The translations under genes were made by a program, and so were the position numbers. 19,891 nt of DNA from an uncultured bacterium (GTDB lineage Bacteria; Cyanobacteriota; Vampirovibrionia; Gastranaerophilales; Gastranaerophilaceae), in assembly GCA_902803265.1 (NCBI GenBank), contig CADCPD010000135.1:1-19891 (forward strand), read 5' to 3'. Shown piece after piece: positions 14,052 to 19,891 of the stretch (the first letter of the stretch is position 1; every line of letters begins with the position of its first letter). A model generated the notes under the pieces. That model saw only the letters and a list, made by a program, of their open reading frames with translations, ran no database searches and had not been told where the DNA came from.

Positions 14052-15263
14052 ATGAGAGTAAATGCAATTTCAAGTGCAAACGTAGGGTTTGCGTCAGTAT
14101 CAACAGTTAAAAATTCAACAGTTCCACAATCATTAAAACCTGTTCATAATAATGAAGAAATCTTGAACAGAACAAATGAAGGTTCTAAAGCAATAATGAA
14201 TTATTTCTTTGGAGCTCAAAATGTTCCTTCATTCAAAGGTTATCCTTGTTCAACTTCTGCATTTGTTGTTAAACAAATAGATAACGTTCCTTGTGCATGC
14301 TGCGGTAAAGAAATGATGAATGCAAAAGAACAAAATGAATTCGTTGCAAAAGCTGCTAAAGCAAAAGGTCAAGATCTTGCAGATGTATTTGCTTCAAACT
14401 TCCATAAATTCAGACGTAATGAAAAGGCTATTGCAAGAGAAATAATGAATGTTGCACCTACAAAACCTAATTCATCATTAAGTGATATTTTAACAAATAC
14501 TAAAAAAACAGGTGCAGATTTATACAAACAAGAATGCTCAATAGTTTTAGATGAAGTTGATACAATAGCAAAAGGCATTTACGGTGAAAAAAATAAAGTT
14601 TCTACATACATTGCAGCTCAAAAAGAAACTTTAAATCAACATTTTGGTTTTAAAAGAAATGCTTTCTTAAAAGGTGTTCAAAATATAACAAAAGAAGATT
14701 CAAGAGAAAACCAAACAAAATTATTAGATAAAGCTATTGAACTTCCTTTAAACGAAGATGGCGTAACAAAAATTTTAAACAAATACAAACATTCTGACTC
14801 AACATCTGTTGCAAGAAGATTAATTTCAACAGCAGTTATGACAACAGAACATATTCATCCAAAATCAAATAAAGGTGCAAACAACACTGAAAACTATATG
14901 GGTGAATGTGCAGAATGCAACAATAACAGAGGTAGTGCAGATTTAAATACTTACTGGCAAAATGTATATCCTAACATGCCTGAAAATGTTCAAAGATATA
15001 ATGATTACATAACAGACAAAATCATTAAAGGCGAAATGGGTACAAGATATGAAGATTATCCTGTTGACTTAGAAAAAGCAGTTTCATCAGAATCAAGAAA
15101 CGCTATCAAATTAACTATTTTAACTCCTGAAGAAATCGATAAAGCAAGAAAAGAAAAAGGCATTTCTGATCCAAAACCTTTACCTGAACCTGCTGAAGGC
15201 GATATGATAATTGTTAAAAAACCTTCTGGTTCTAAAAAACCAGGAAAACCTTCAAGAAAATAA
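14052..15263 (+). CDS. HNH-like protein with a split zinc knuckle
   Basis: A 403-residue protein. The second half carries a clear HNH-type motif: E266-H267 with P270, N281, then C286xxC289-N290 and R293-G294. This follows the pattern of ββα-metal nucleases (EHxxP...N...CxxCN). The other CxxC expected for the zinc site, C81/C84, lies about 200 residues earlier instead of the usual 15-25, separated by a Lys-rich helical insertion (about 95-260). The N-terminus is Asn/Ser/Val-rich with SANVGFAS (8-15) and VPSFKGYP (58-65), resembling the orphan at 5411. The C-terminus is Pro/Lys-rich. No signal peptide. ATG 14052 is chosen for AAGG 8 nt upstream. A DNase or RNase role is inferred from the motif only; no immunity gene or restriction partner is adjacent. 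Confidence 0.8.
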   Translation: MRVNAISSANVGFASVSTVKNSTVPQSLKPVHNNEEILNRTNEGSKAIMNYFFGAQNVPSFKGYPCSTSAFVVKQIDNVPCACCGKEMMNAKEQNEFVAKAAKAKGQDLADVFASNFHKFRRNEKAIAREIMNVAPTKPNSSLSDILTNTKKTGADLYKQECSIVLDEVDTIAKGIYGEKNKVSTYIAAQKETLNQHFGFKRNAFLKGVQNITKEDSRENQTKLLDKAIELPLNEDGVTKILNKYKHSDSTSVARRLISTAVMTTEHIHPKSNKGANNTENYMGECAECNNNRGSADLNTYWQNVYPNMPENVQRYNDYITDKIIKGEMGTRYEDYPVDLEKAVSSESRNAIKLTILTPEEIDKARKEKGISDPKPLPEPAEGDMIIVKKPSGSKKPGKPSRK

Positions 15264-15325
15264 GAAAAGATTTAGTGTTTATTATATCAATGTGTGAATA
15301 AGTGGATAAAACATTGATTTTTATC

Positions 15326-15355
15326 ACCATGCTATACTCGTGGCATGGTTTTTCT
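15326..15355 (+). terminator. Terminator of the HNH-like gene
   Basis: ACCATGC (15326-15332) pairs with GCATGGT (15343-15349) and the stem extends inward with T-G, A-T and T-G pairs. TTTTTCTTT follows directly on the plus strand. Confidence 0.7.
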
Positions 15356-15393
15356 TTGTAACTACGAAATATCAAAATCTTATAATAAATTTT

Positions 15394-15544
15394 CCACATT
15401 TCTTTGTCCGCAAAGAAACGTGGAACAAAGAAACTCCTGCCCTGAGCTTCATTCACTCGTAATTCGTAAATATTTTGCATTGAGTCCGCAAACTCACTAT
15501 CGTTCAAACATTGCGGACTAATTACTGCAAAATATAACAATTAC
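15394..15544. repeat. Compound palindromic element, possibly an interspersed repeat
   Basis: Unit 1 (15394-15423) is a 13-bp stem with one mismatch, CCACATTTCTTTG against CAAAGAAACGTGG, with a TCCG loop. Unit 2 (15459-15544) is a long imperfect stem: GTAATT and ATATTTTGCA on the left pair with TGCAAAATAT and AATTAC on the right, and inside them AGTCCGCAA (15483-15491) pairs with TTGCGGACT (15511-15519). No transposase or target duplication is visible. TGTCCGCAAA in unit 1 echoes AGTCCGCAAA in unit 2, suggesting common origin. It may be a non-autonomous mobile or REP-like element. Confidence 0.45.
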
Positions 15545-15615
15545 GGTTCATTGCGCAAAGGGCGACTTTTATTAGTATTGAATTAGATAACACTCAAAAT
15601 AGTAAAAAATTCTTT

Positions 15616-16365
15616 TTATTTATTCTCATTTACTCCGTAGCCAAAGAGTGCAAAATCATATTTTATAGGATCATTTTTATCAAATTGTTTTAAATTATCA
15701 GTTAGTTCAATAACAGCTTTAAAATCATTTGAATTGCGTTTTAAAAGTCCTAACTCTCTTGAAATTCTTGCAACATGCGTATCTAAAGGAATAAGAAGTT
15801 GTGATGTCGGAATAAAGTTCCAAATACCCAAATCAACATCACTTTTTCTTACCATCCAACGCAAAAACATATTCATACGCTTCATTGCTCCATTTTTTCT
15901 GGCATCAGGAATTAAATATTTTGCTCCGCAAGAATTTTCTATTGTTTCATAAAAGTATTCGGAAATTTTGCACATCATATCAAACAAATCTTTTTTATCT
16001 TCATAACAATCTTGAAAAAGTGTCATAAGAGTATCTTTGTGTCGATATAAAGAATTCAATGCCGATAAAACAACTACTACATCATTTTCTTTTGCAAATC
16101 TATAATTAAAGCCACACAAAGTTTTTCCATCATAGTTTTCAATAAAATTACATGGTTCATTCTGAAAAATATCAAAAAGTTCGTTTAATTTATTAATAAA
16201 AACTTTTCTGTTCCCAAAGGCAAAAATAGATGCAATAAATCCCGCAAGTTCAATATCTTTCGGATTTTTAAATCTATGACAAAATTGTATAGGGTCATCT
16301 TTTATAAAATCTTTTGTTTCATATTTCTCTACATAATTATCAAGTTGTTTTTTCAAATTTTTCAT
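15616..16365 (-). CDS. TIGR02757 / DUF2400 family protein
   Basis: A 249-residue soluble protein matching the TIGR02757 (DUF2400) family. Signatures are DPIQFCHRF (24-32), DIELAGFIASIFAFGNRK (37-54), MKRMNMFLRWMVRKSDVDLGIW (161-182) and PLDTHVARISRELGL (193-207), ending DPIKYDFALFGYG (232-244). The helical fold and Asp-His region recall HhH-GPD DNA glycosylases, but the family is uncharacterised, so no reaction is assigned. Length is normal. Its ATG overlaps the tadA stop (ATGA), making it the last gene of the four-gene minus-strand operon. Confidence 0.92.
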   Translation of the reverse strand: MKNLKKQLDNYVEKYETKDFIKDDPIQFCHRFKNPKDIELAGFIASIFAFGNRKVFINKLNELFDIFQNEPCNFIENYDGKTLCGFNYRFAKENDVVVVLSALNSLYRHKDTLMTLFQDCYEDKKDLFDMMCKISEYFYETIENSCGAKYLIPDARKNGAMKRMNMFLRWMVRKSDVDLGIWNFIPTSQLLIPLDTHVARISRELGLLKRNSNDFKAVIELTDNLKQFDKNDPIKYDFALFGYGVNENK

Positions 16366-16787
16366 CTTATTTTTTCAAAAAACTCCTCTAAAATTTTATC
16401 ACATTCATCTTCCATTATTCCGCCATAAACTTTAATTTTATTATTTGAAATGTCTCTTAAATTAATTTTAGAACCAAATGCCCCATAATTTTTATCAAAA
16501 GAACCAAAGTAAAGAGATTTCATTCTGGATTGCAAAATCGCCCATGCGCACATTGGACATGGTTCAAGAGTTACATACATTTCGCAATCTTCTAATCTCC
16601 AATTATTTAAAAATTTTTCAGCTTTTCTTATTGCAACAATTTCGGCATGAGAAGTTATATCATTATCAACCTCTTTTTCATTGTGAGCAAAAGCTATTAT
16701 TTCATTATTTTTCACAATGACTGCACCAACAGGAACATCTGCTTCTGTTTGTTTTGCCTGTTCTATTGCTTTTTGCATAAACAACAT
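16362..16787 (-). CDS. tadA: tRNA-specific adenosine deaminase TadA
   Basis: A 141-residue zinc deaminase that converts A34 to inosine in tRNA-Arg(ACG). The catalytic HAE is H47-A48-E49 and the zinc-binding PCPMC gives C77 and C80. DVPVGAVIV (17-25) precedes them and NLRD sits near 109-112. It is slightly shorter than typical (about 150-165) because of a compact N-terminus, but the AGGTG site 5 nt before ATG 16787 supports this start. The gene starts 8 nt after the histidine kinase stop and overlaps the DUF2400 start by 4 nt. A free cytosine or guanine deaminase is the alternative, but size and motifs favour TadA. Confidence 0.93.
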   Translation of the reverse strand: MLFMQKAIEQAKQTEADVPVGAVIVKNNEIIAFAHNEKEVDNDITSHAEIVAIRKAEKFLNNWRLEDCEMYVTLEPCPMCAWAILQSRMKSLYFGSFDKNYGAFGSKINLRDISNNKIKVYGGIMEDECDKILEEFFEKIR

Positions 16788-16795
16788 ACAATCAC

Positions 16796-18478
16796 CTACA
16801 TTGAAACTTCTTTAAACAAAGGTAATTTAAGTTCAACAGTAAAGATATTATCTTCTGTGCTAAATAGAGAAATTTCACCATTCATAGCTTCAACAAGACC
16901 TTTTACAATAAACAAACCCAAACCTGTTCCGCGAGATGTTCTTGTTGTTGAATTATCCATTCTGATAAATTTTTCAAATAGTTTATTTAATTTTTCAGGC
17001 GGAATGTAATCTGCATCATTTGAAATTTTTATTGTTGCAAAATTTTCATCAAATGCACCATCTATTTTTATCGCTGTATCGTCGTAAGCATATTTTGCAG
17101 CATTATCGAGAAGATTTAATAAAACTTGTTCAAGTCTGTCTTTATCTGCCAAAACAAGTGGGAAATCTTCATTTACTGTGCTTATAACCTCTTTTTGATT
17201 TTTATCTTTTATTAAAACCTTTGAATTTTCTATTGTTTCAACAATCCATACAGGTTCAATATTCATTTTAATACGTTCACGTTCAATATCAGGAATAACA
17301 AGCAAATCTTCAATCATACGTTTCAATCTTTCCGATTGTCTTTTTATGATTTTCAAAGATTTTTGCTTCATCTCCTCATCAATTTGAATATCTTGTCTCA
17401 AAAGCCTTGAAGTATAACCCTGAATACTTGTCAAAGGAGTACGTAATTCATGGCTCACTGTATCAATTAAGTTTGAGCGAAATTCATTTAATTGTGCAAG
17501 CTCAATATTTTTTTCTTCCAGTTCTTTGTATGATTTATGGATTTGACTTACCATTTTGTTAAATTCAAATGCCAAAAATACAATTTCATAAGGCGTAAAA
17601 ACATTGGTTAAAAGTCTTATTTGTCTTTGATAATTACCTTGTGAAATTGCAATGATACCTTTAAATAACTGTCTTATATTGATATAAAGATAATAAATAT
17701 AAAGAGCAACAAGAATAAATACAGATAATGACGCAGCAAATACCGCAAGTAATAATTGGGTACGATTTGAATTAATTGTATCATTAGTTACTTTTTGAGT
17801 TGTATTTACTATTATCATCAAATTAGGATTTGTTTTTTTGTAATAACAAATCGGTTGGTTTTTGTCTTTTCCAAATATAACGGCTTTGTCAGCAGTCAAT
17901 TTTTTAGGTAAAAGGTTTTTTGATTCTACAAATAATTCTGATGTAAAATTATGAGCTGCAACTACCTCATTTTCAGGAGAAATTATATAAATTTGTCTTA
18001 CATCATCTTTTAAAGAACGGAACAAGAATTTTTTAAATTCATCTAATTTATATACTGCAATTAAGTATTTATCGTCAAAAGTTTTGATACTCAAGGTAAT
18101 CATATCTTTTTTAAGATTTTCTCTGTACAGTGTATCAAAATTGTTTAAGTTATTTTCAAGTTTTAAATCTTCATATTGAGCAAACTTGCCTCTTAAATCA
18201 GAAAGGTAAGAATTGCGGGTTTCAGGTGGAATAGTTTTTAAAATTGCATCAACCTGTTGAAGTTCGTTATAAGCCGTTGATATAAAAACATCAATTTCTT
18301 CGCTTACCATATTAGCCACAAGCATTGCAGAGTTTCTCAACTGCGCTCTTATAGCATGTTGGTTAATATTATTAATAATTATACCACTTGTAATCATCGG
18401 AATAACAACAGCACAAAAAAGAACAATTAAAATTTGTTCCGCTATTTTTAATCTTTTAAATTTAAAAATTTTTTTCAT
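16796..18478 (-). CDS. Membrane sensor histidine kinase with degenerate G1 box
   Basis: A 560-residue two-component sensor. TM1 is 14-36, an extracytoplasmic sensory domain spans about 37-240 (Cache-like by size and pattern), and TM2 is 242-265. A HAMP-like region (about 266-320) and short coiled coil precede HisKA, with H343 in SHELRTPLTS. The ATPase domain has N-box NLLDNAAKY (455-463), F-box FEKFIRMD and G2 RGTGLGLFIV (516-525). The G1 box, normally DxGxGIP, reads NDADYIP (487-493): the adenine-contacting Asp is Asn and both glycines are lost. Three nt separate it from the regulator stop, and its expected partner is that regulator. ATP binding may be weak or altered. Confidence 0.93.
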   Translation of the reverse strand: MKKIFKFKRLKIAEQILIVLFCAVVIPMITSGIIINNINQHAIRAQLRNSAMLVANMVSEEIDVFISTAYNELQQVDAILKTIPPETRNSYLSDLRGKFAQYEDLKLENNLNNFDTLYRENLKKDMITLSIKTFDDKYLIAVYKLDEFKKFLFRSLKDDVRQIYIISPENEVVAAHNFTSELFVESKNLLPKKLTADKAVIFGKDKNQPICYYKKTNPNLMIIVNTTQKVTNDTINSNRTQLLLAVFAASLSVFILVALYIYYLYINIRQLFKGIIAISQGNYQRQIRLLTNVFTPYEIVFLAFEFNKMVSQIHKSYKELEEKNIELAQLNEFRSNLIDTVSHELRTPLTSIQGYTSRLLRQDIQIDEEMKQKSLKIIKRQSERLKRMIEDLLVIPDIERERIKMNIEPVWIVETIENSKVLIKDKNQKEVISTVNEDFPLVLADKDRLEQVLLNLLDNAAKYAYDDTAIKIDGAFDENFATIKISNDADYIPPEKLNKLFEKFIRMDNSTTRTSRGTGLGLFIVKGLVEAMNGEISLFSTEDNIFTVELKLPLFKEVSM

Positions 18479-18481
18479 AGA

Positions 18482-19195
18482 TTAAGCTTCTTTAAAAGGT
18501 GTTAATTTGTACCCTACATTTGTAACAGTATGAAGATATTGAGGAGATTTTACATTAGGTTCAATCTTATTTCTTAAGCCACCAACATGTACTCTCACCA
18601 TTCTTACGTCTTCATCAGAATCATAACCCCAAACTTCATCCAATAACACGGCTAAAGTTACAGGATTATTAAAATGCTGCATTAAACAATACAATATTTC
18701 AAATTCTGTAGGCGTAAGCTTAACTCTTTTATTTACTATAATAACTTCTAAACTTTCAGGAATTATAGTTATATCACCAGCCTGTAAAATTTCATTTGAA
18801 AGAGATTGATTATCTTCAATTTGATTTCTTCTTAAAAGAACCCTTATTCTCAAAAGAACTTCCTGAACATCAAAAGGTTTTACCAAATAATCATCTGCTC
18901 CACAGTCAAAGCCTTCTGTTTTATCTTCAATAGTACCTTTTGCCGTTAATAAAAGAATTGGGATAGAGAGTTTTGCATTTCTTATATTTTTACAAACATC
19001 AAAACCATTCATTTTAGGCATCATAACATCAAGCAAAATCAAATCATAAGAATTATTTAATGCTTTATTTAAGCCTTCCAAACCGTCTTTTGCAGTATCA
19101 ACATAATAACCGCTTTGAGCAACATCAAATTCTAATAATTCTCTTATTTCATCGTCATCATCGACAATTAATATTTTCTTTTTAGTTAGATTCAT
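18482..19195 (-). CDS. OmpR/PhoB-family response regulator
   Basis: A 237-residue regulator. The receiver domain (about 5-122) has acidic pocket D12-D14, phosphoacceptor D56 in LILLDVMMPKMNG, T84 and K106 in LVKPFD. A winged-helix DNA-binding domain follows (about 138-234) with LTPTEFEILYCL, a VWGYDSDEDVRMVRVHVGGLR recognition region and HTVTNVGYKL. The C-terminal domain looks like those of cyanobacterial RpaA/RpaB-type regulators, though this comparison is from memory. AAGGG 10 nt before the ATG is a weak ribosome site. It is first in the operon with its cognate kinase, tadA and the DUF2400 gene. Confidence 0.95.
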   Translation of the reverse strand: MNLTKKKILIVDDDDEIRELLEFDVAQSGYYVDTAKDGLEGLNKALNNSYDLILLDVMMPKMNGFDVCKNIRNAKLSIPILLLTAKGTIEDKTEGFDCGADDYLVKPFDVQEVLLRIRVLLRRNQIEDNQSLSNEILQAGDITIIPESLEVIIVNKRVKLTPTEFEILYCLMQHFNNPVTLAVLLDEVWGYDSDEDVRMVRVHVGGLRNKIEPNVKSPQYLHTVTNVGYKLTPFKEA

Positions 19196-19227
19196 TATAA
19201 TTTTACCCTTACAAGTATTTCTTCCTA

Positions 19228-19256
19228 ATTTTAAAAGAGTTTATAGGAGTTTTCAA
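19228..19256 (-). promoter_or_regulatory. Promoter of the response regulator operon
   Basis: Minus strand: TTGAAA (19256-19251), exactly 17 nt, then TAAAAT (19233-19228). Predicted +1 is near 19221, giving a leader of about 26 nt with the AAGGG site. It is a near-consensus sigma-70-type promoter. Confidence 0.6.
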
Positions 19257-19304
19257 GGTTTTATAAATAATTATAAATAAAAGGTAATAATAAATATGTG
19301 TAAA

Positions 19305-19512
19305 CCCTCACCCTGACCCTCTCCCGACGGGAGAGGGGATTTTTGAATATCCTCGCCCTATGGGAGAGGATGAAAATTGACTTGAGCTACTGCGAAAGTT
19401 TCAATTTTCTGGTGAGGGAACAACTTTGAGAGTTAACTTCGTTGACACCTCACCCTGACCCTCACCTATAAGGAGAGAGAATTTCAATATTTCCTCTCCC
19501 GTTGGGATGGGG
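19305..19512. repeat. CCTCACCC/CCTCTCCC palindromic repeat cluster
   Basis: A 16-bp exact direct repeat CCTCACCCTGACCCTC at 19306-19321 and 19448-19463 (142 bp apart) frames a series of hairpins. These are CCCTCTCCC/GGGAGAGGG with loop GAC (19317-19337); ATCCTC-CCC/GGG-GAGGAT with one mismatch (19349-19371); GAAAATTGA/TCAATTTTC (19372-19380 with 19401-19409); GGTGAGG/CCTCACC (19411-19417 with 19448-19454); and a decayed copy CCTCTCCC-GTT-GGGATGGGG (19493-19512). Similar CCTCACCC...CCTCTCCC palindromes occur as interspersed repeats in many bacterial genomes; origin and role are unclear. GC-rich against its surroundings. Confidence 0.8.
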
Positions 19513-19542
19513 CACAAAACGCATTCCCACAAAACAAAGCAA

Positions 19543-19577
19543 TAAAAAAACTCTTTAACGAATTAAAGAGATTTTTT
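19543..19577. terminator. Bidirectional terminator
   Basis: CTCTTTAA (19551-19558), CGAA loop, TTAAAGAG (19563-19570), flanked by a run of A on the left and T on the right that pair beyond one A-A mismatch. Both strands give a stem followed by a T-tract. On the minus strand it lies 5 nt after the TAA that ends a short hydrophobic reading frame and about 230 nt downstream of the flagellin stop. Confidence 0.75.
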
Positions 19578-19699
19578 ATTTGGTAGTAACCGCCATGCCG
19601 ACTGCCAATCCAGCAATCGACACAGCAATTACTATGGCTATATAAAAATGTAATAAATTGAAGAGAATAAATAATAAAACTTGTTTCCTTCATCTCCCC

Positions 19700-19732
19700 C
19701 CGTTATGAGGAATTTCTTTGTCCTCATAACGG
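19700..19732. repeat. 12-bp perfect inverted repeat
   Basis: CCGTTATGAGGA (19700-19711) and TCCTCATAACGG (19721-19732) enclose a 9-nt loop ATTTCTTTG. No T-tract follows on either strand, so it is not a simple intrinsic terminator. It could be an operator, an RNA stem downstream of the flagellin gene, or another small palindromic repeat. Confidence 0.6.
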
Positions 19733-19804
19733 TATAGAGAATGAATTTTTATAATCCCTTGCAGAAAGTCAATTCATTTGCCTTGCTGCTTAAGATTTAC
19801 TTAC

Positions 19805-19891
19805 CTAGATTAAGCTTAATGCGATACTAGGGTTTTGGTTAGCTGTTGCTAACAAGCTTGATGCTGTTTGTTGAAGAATTTGGTTCTTAAT
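19805..19891 (-). CDS. Flagellin, C-terminal end only (runs off the window)
   Basis: The last 28 codons and TAG stop of a gene entering from the right edge. The peptide contains NQILQQTASSLLATANQ and ends NPSIALSLI. This matches the conserved C-terminal D0 helix of bacterial flagellins (pattern QILQQA-x-SMLAQANQ-x-PQ-x-VLSLL), which packs in the core of the flagellar filament and is needed for export and polymerisation. The ending is nearly canonical, so the product is very likely a filament flagellin rather than a hook protein. The rest of the gene, including its start and any sigma-28 promoter, lies outside. No obvious intrinsic terminator follows directly. Confidence 0.85.
   Translation of the reverse strand: MKNQILQQTASSLLATANQNPSIALSLI

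Larger units (their letters stand above)
15264..15615. other. Palindrome-rich intergenic region
   Basis: A 352-nt gap between converging genes. It begins with an inverted repeat ATCAATGT/ACATTGAT (15286-15293 and 15311-15318, followed by TTTTTAT) and a terminator (15326-15355). Two longer palindromic units follow (15394-15423 and 15459-15544). A minus-strand reading frame crossing the region has no family resemblance and is not called. No terminator for the minus-strand operon ending at 15616 was found. Confidence 0.6.
19196..19804. other. Gene-poor region between flagellin and the two-component operon
   Basis: 609 nt without a confident gene. It contains the operon promoter (19228-19256), a palindromic repeat cluster (19305-19512), a bidirectional terminator (19543-19577), a 12-bp inverted repeat (19700-19732), and a minus-strand frame (19689-19576) for a hydrophobic peptide without a normal start codon. 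GC content rises inside the repeat cluster. Confidence 0.6.

Noticed and set aside
15232..15540. Minus-strand 102-codon frame across the gap after the HNH-like gene
   Set aside because: It runs through the terminator and palindromic units, has low-complexity, family-less sequence and no ribosome site.
19305..19512. CRISPR array
   Set aside because: Repeats are unequal, differently spaced and mutually palindromic, with no regular spacers and no cas genes.
19484..19693. Minus-strand 69-codon frame starting at ATG 19693
   Set aside because: It reads through a strong terminator and into the repeat cluster, and its product is Cys/His/Ser-rich with no domain pattern. Only the first codons with the ribosome site look meaningful, and these are discussed with the cryptic peptide.
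19740..19778. AATGAATT/AATTCATT inverted repeat as flagellin terminator
   Set aside because: Stem of 8 A/T-rich pairs with a 23-nt loop and no following T-tract in the right direction.

Overview
The window is AT-rich, densely coded bacterial chromosome. The best guess for the host is a non-photosynthetic cyanobacterial relative of the gut type (Vampirovibrionia/Melainabacteria, for example Gastranaerophilales). This rests on low GC with TTA/AGA/ATA-rich codon use, an OmpR-type regulator resembling cyanobacterial ones, a CrtE-like prenyl synthase, a phycobilisome-lyase-type HEAT protein, a flagellin, and two orphan proteins sharing an odd N-terminal SAN[IV]xF peptide. The assignment is inference. 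No tRNA, rRNA, CRISPR array, prophage or transposase was seen.

Left part (1-5300, mostly minus strand): a terminator for a gene outside the window, then a minus-strand cluster read ruvB - yibE/F-like - GT-C-like membrane glycosyltransferase - DUF151 nuclease-like protein. Upstream of it is ddh (meso-diaminopimelate dehydrogenase, cell-wall and lysine precursor), which ends in a 37-nt perfect palindrome. Middle (5400-9370): a plus-strand 540-residue orphan protein meets a tightly overlapping minus-strand operon rsgA - prenyl diphosphate synthase - DUF212 (PAP2-like). That operon joins ribosome assembly to isoprenoid carrier-lipid supply. From 9479 to 12640 are a zinc-knuckle SAM methyltransferase, a flavodoxin and a soluble PAS-GAF histidine kinase. 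The last two diverge from a short region carrying two matched palindromes exactly 20 bp apart.

Right part: a HEAT-repeat protein with a long leader and its own terminator, then an HNH-like protein whose two zinc-binding CxxC pairs are about 200 residues apart. After a palindrome-rich gap comes a minus-strand operon: response regulator - membrane histidine kinase - tadA - DUF2400. The kinase has a degraded ATP-binding G1 box. Upstream of this operon are a CCTCACCC/CCTCTCCC-type palindromic repeat cluster, a bidirectional terminator, a possible cryptic membrane peptide, and the C-terminal end of a flagellin running off the right edge.

The strongest observations are the split-knuckle HNH-like protein, three genes (ruvB, rsgA, the soluble kinase) that lack a Shine-Dalgarno and have a -10 hexamer ending exactly 6 nt before the start codon (leaderless candidates), the tandem operator-like palindromes, and the hidden flagellin end. 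No clearly new multi-gene system could be shown from sequence alone.
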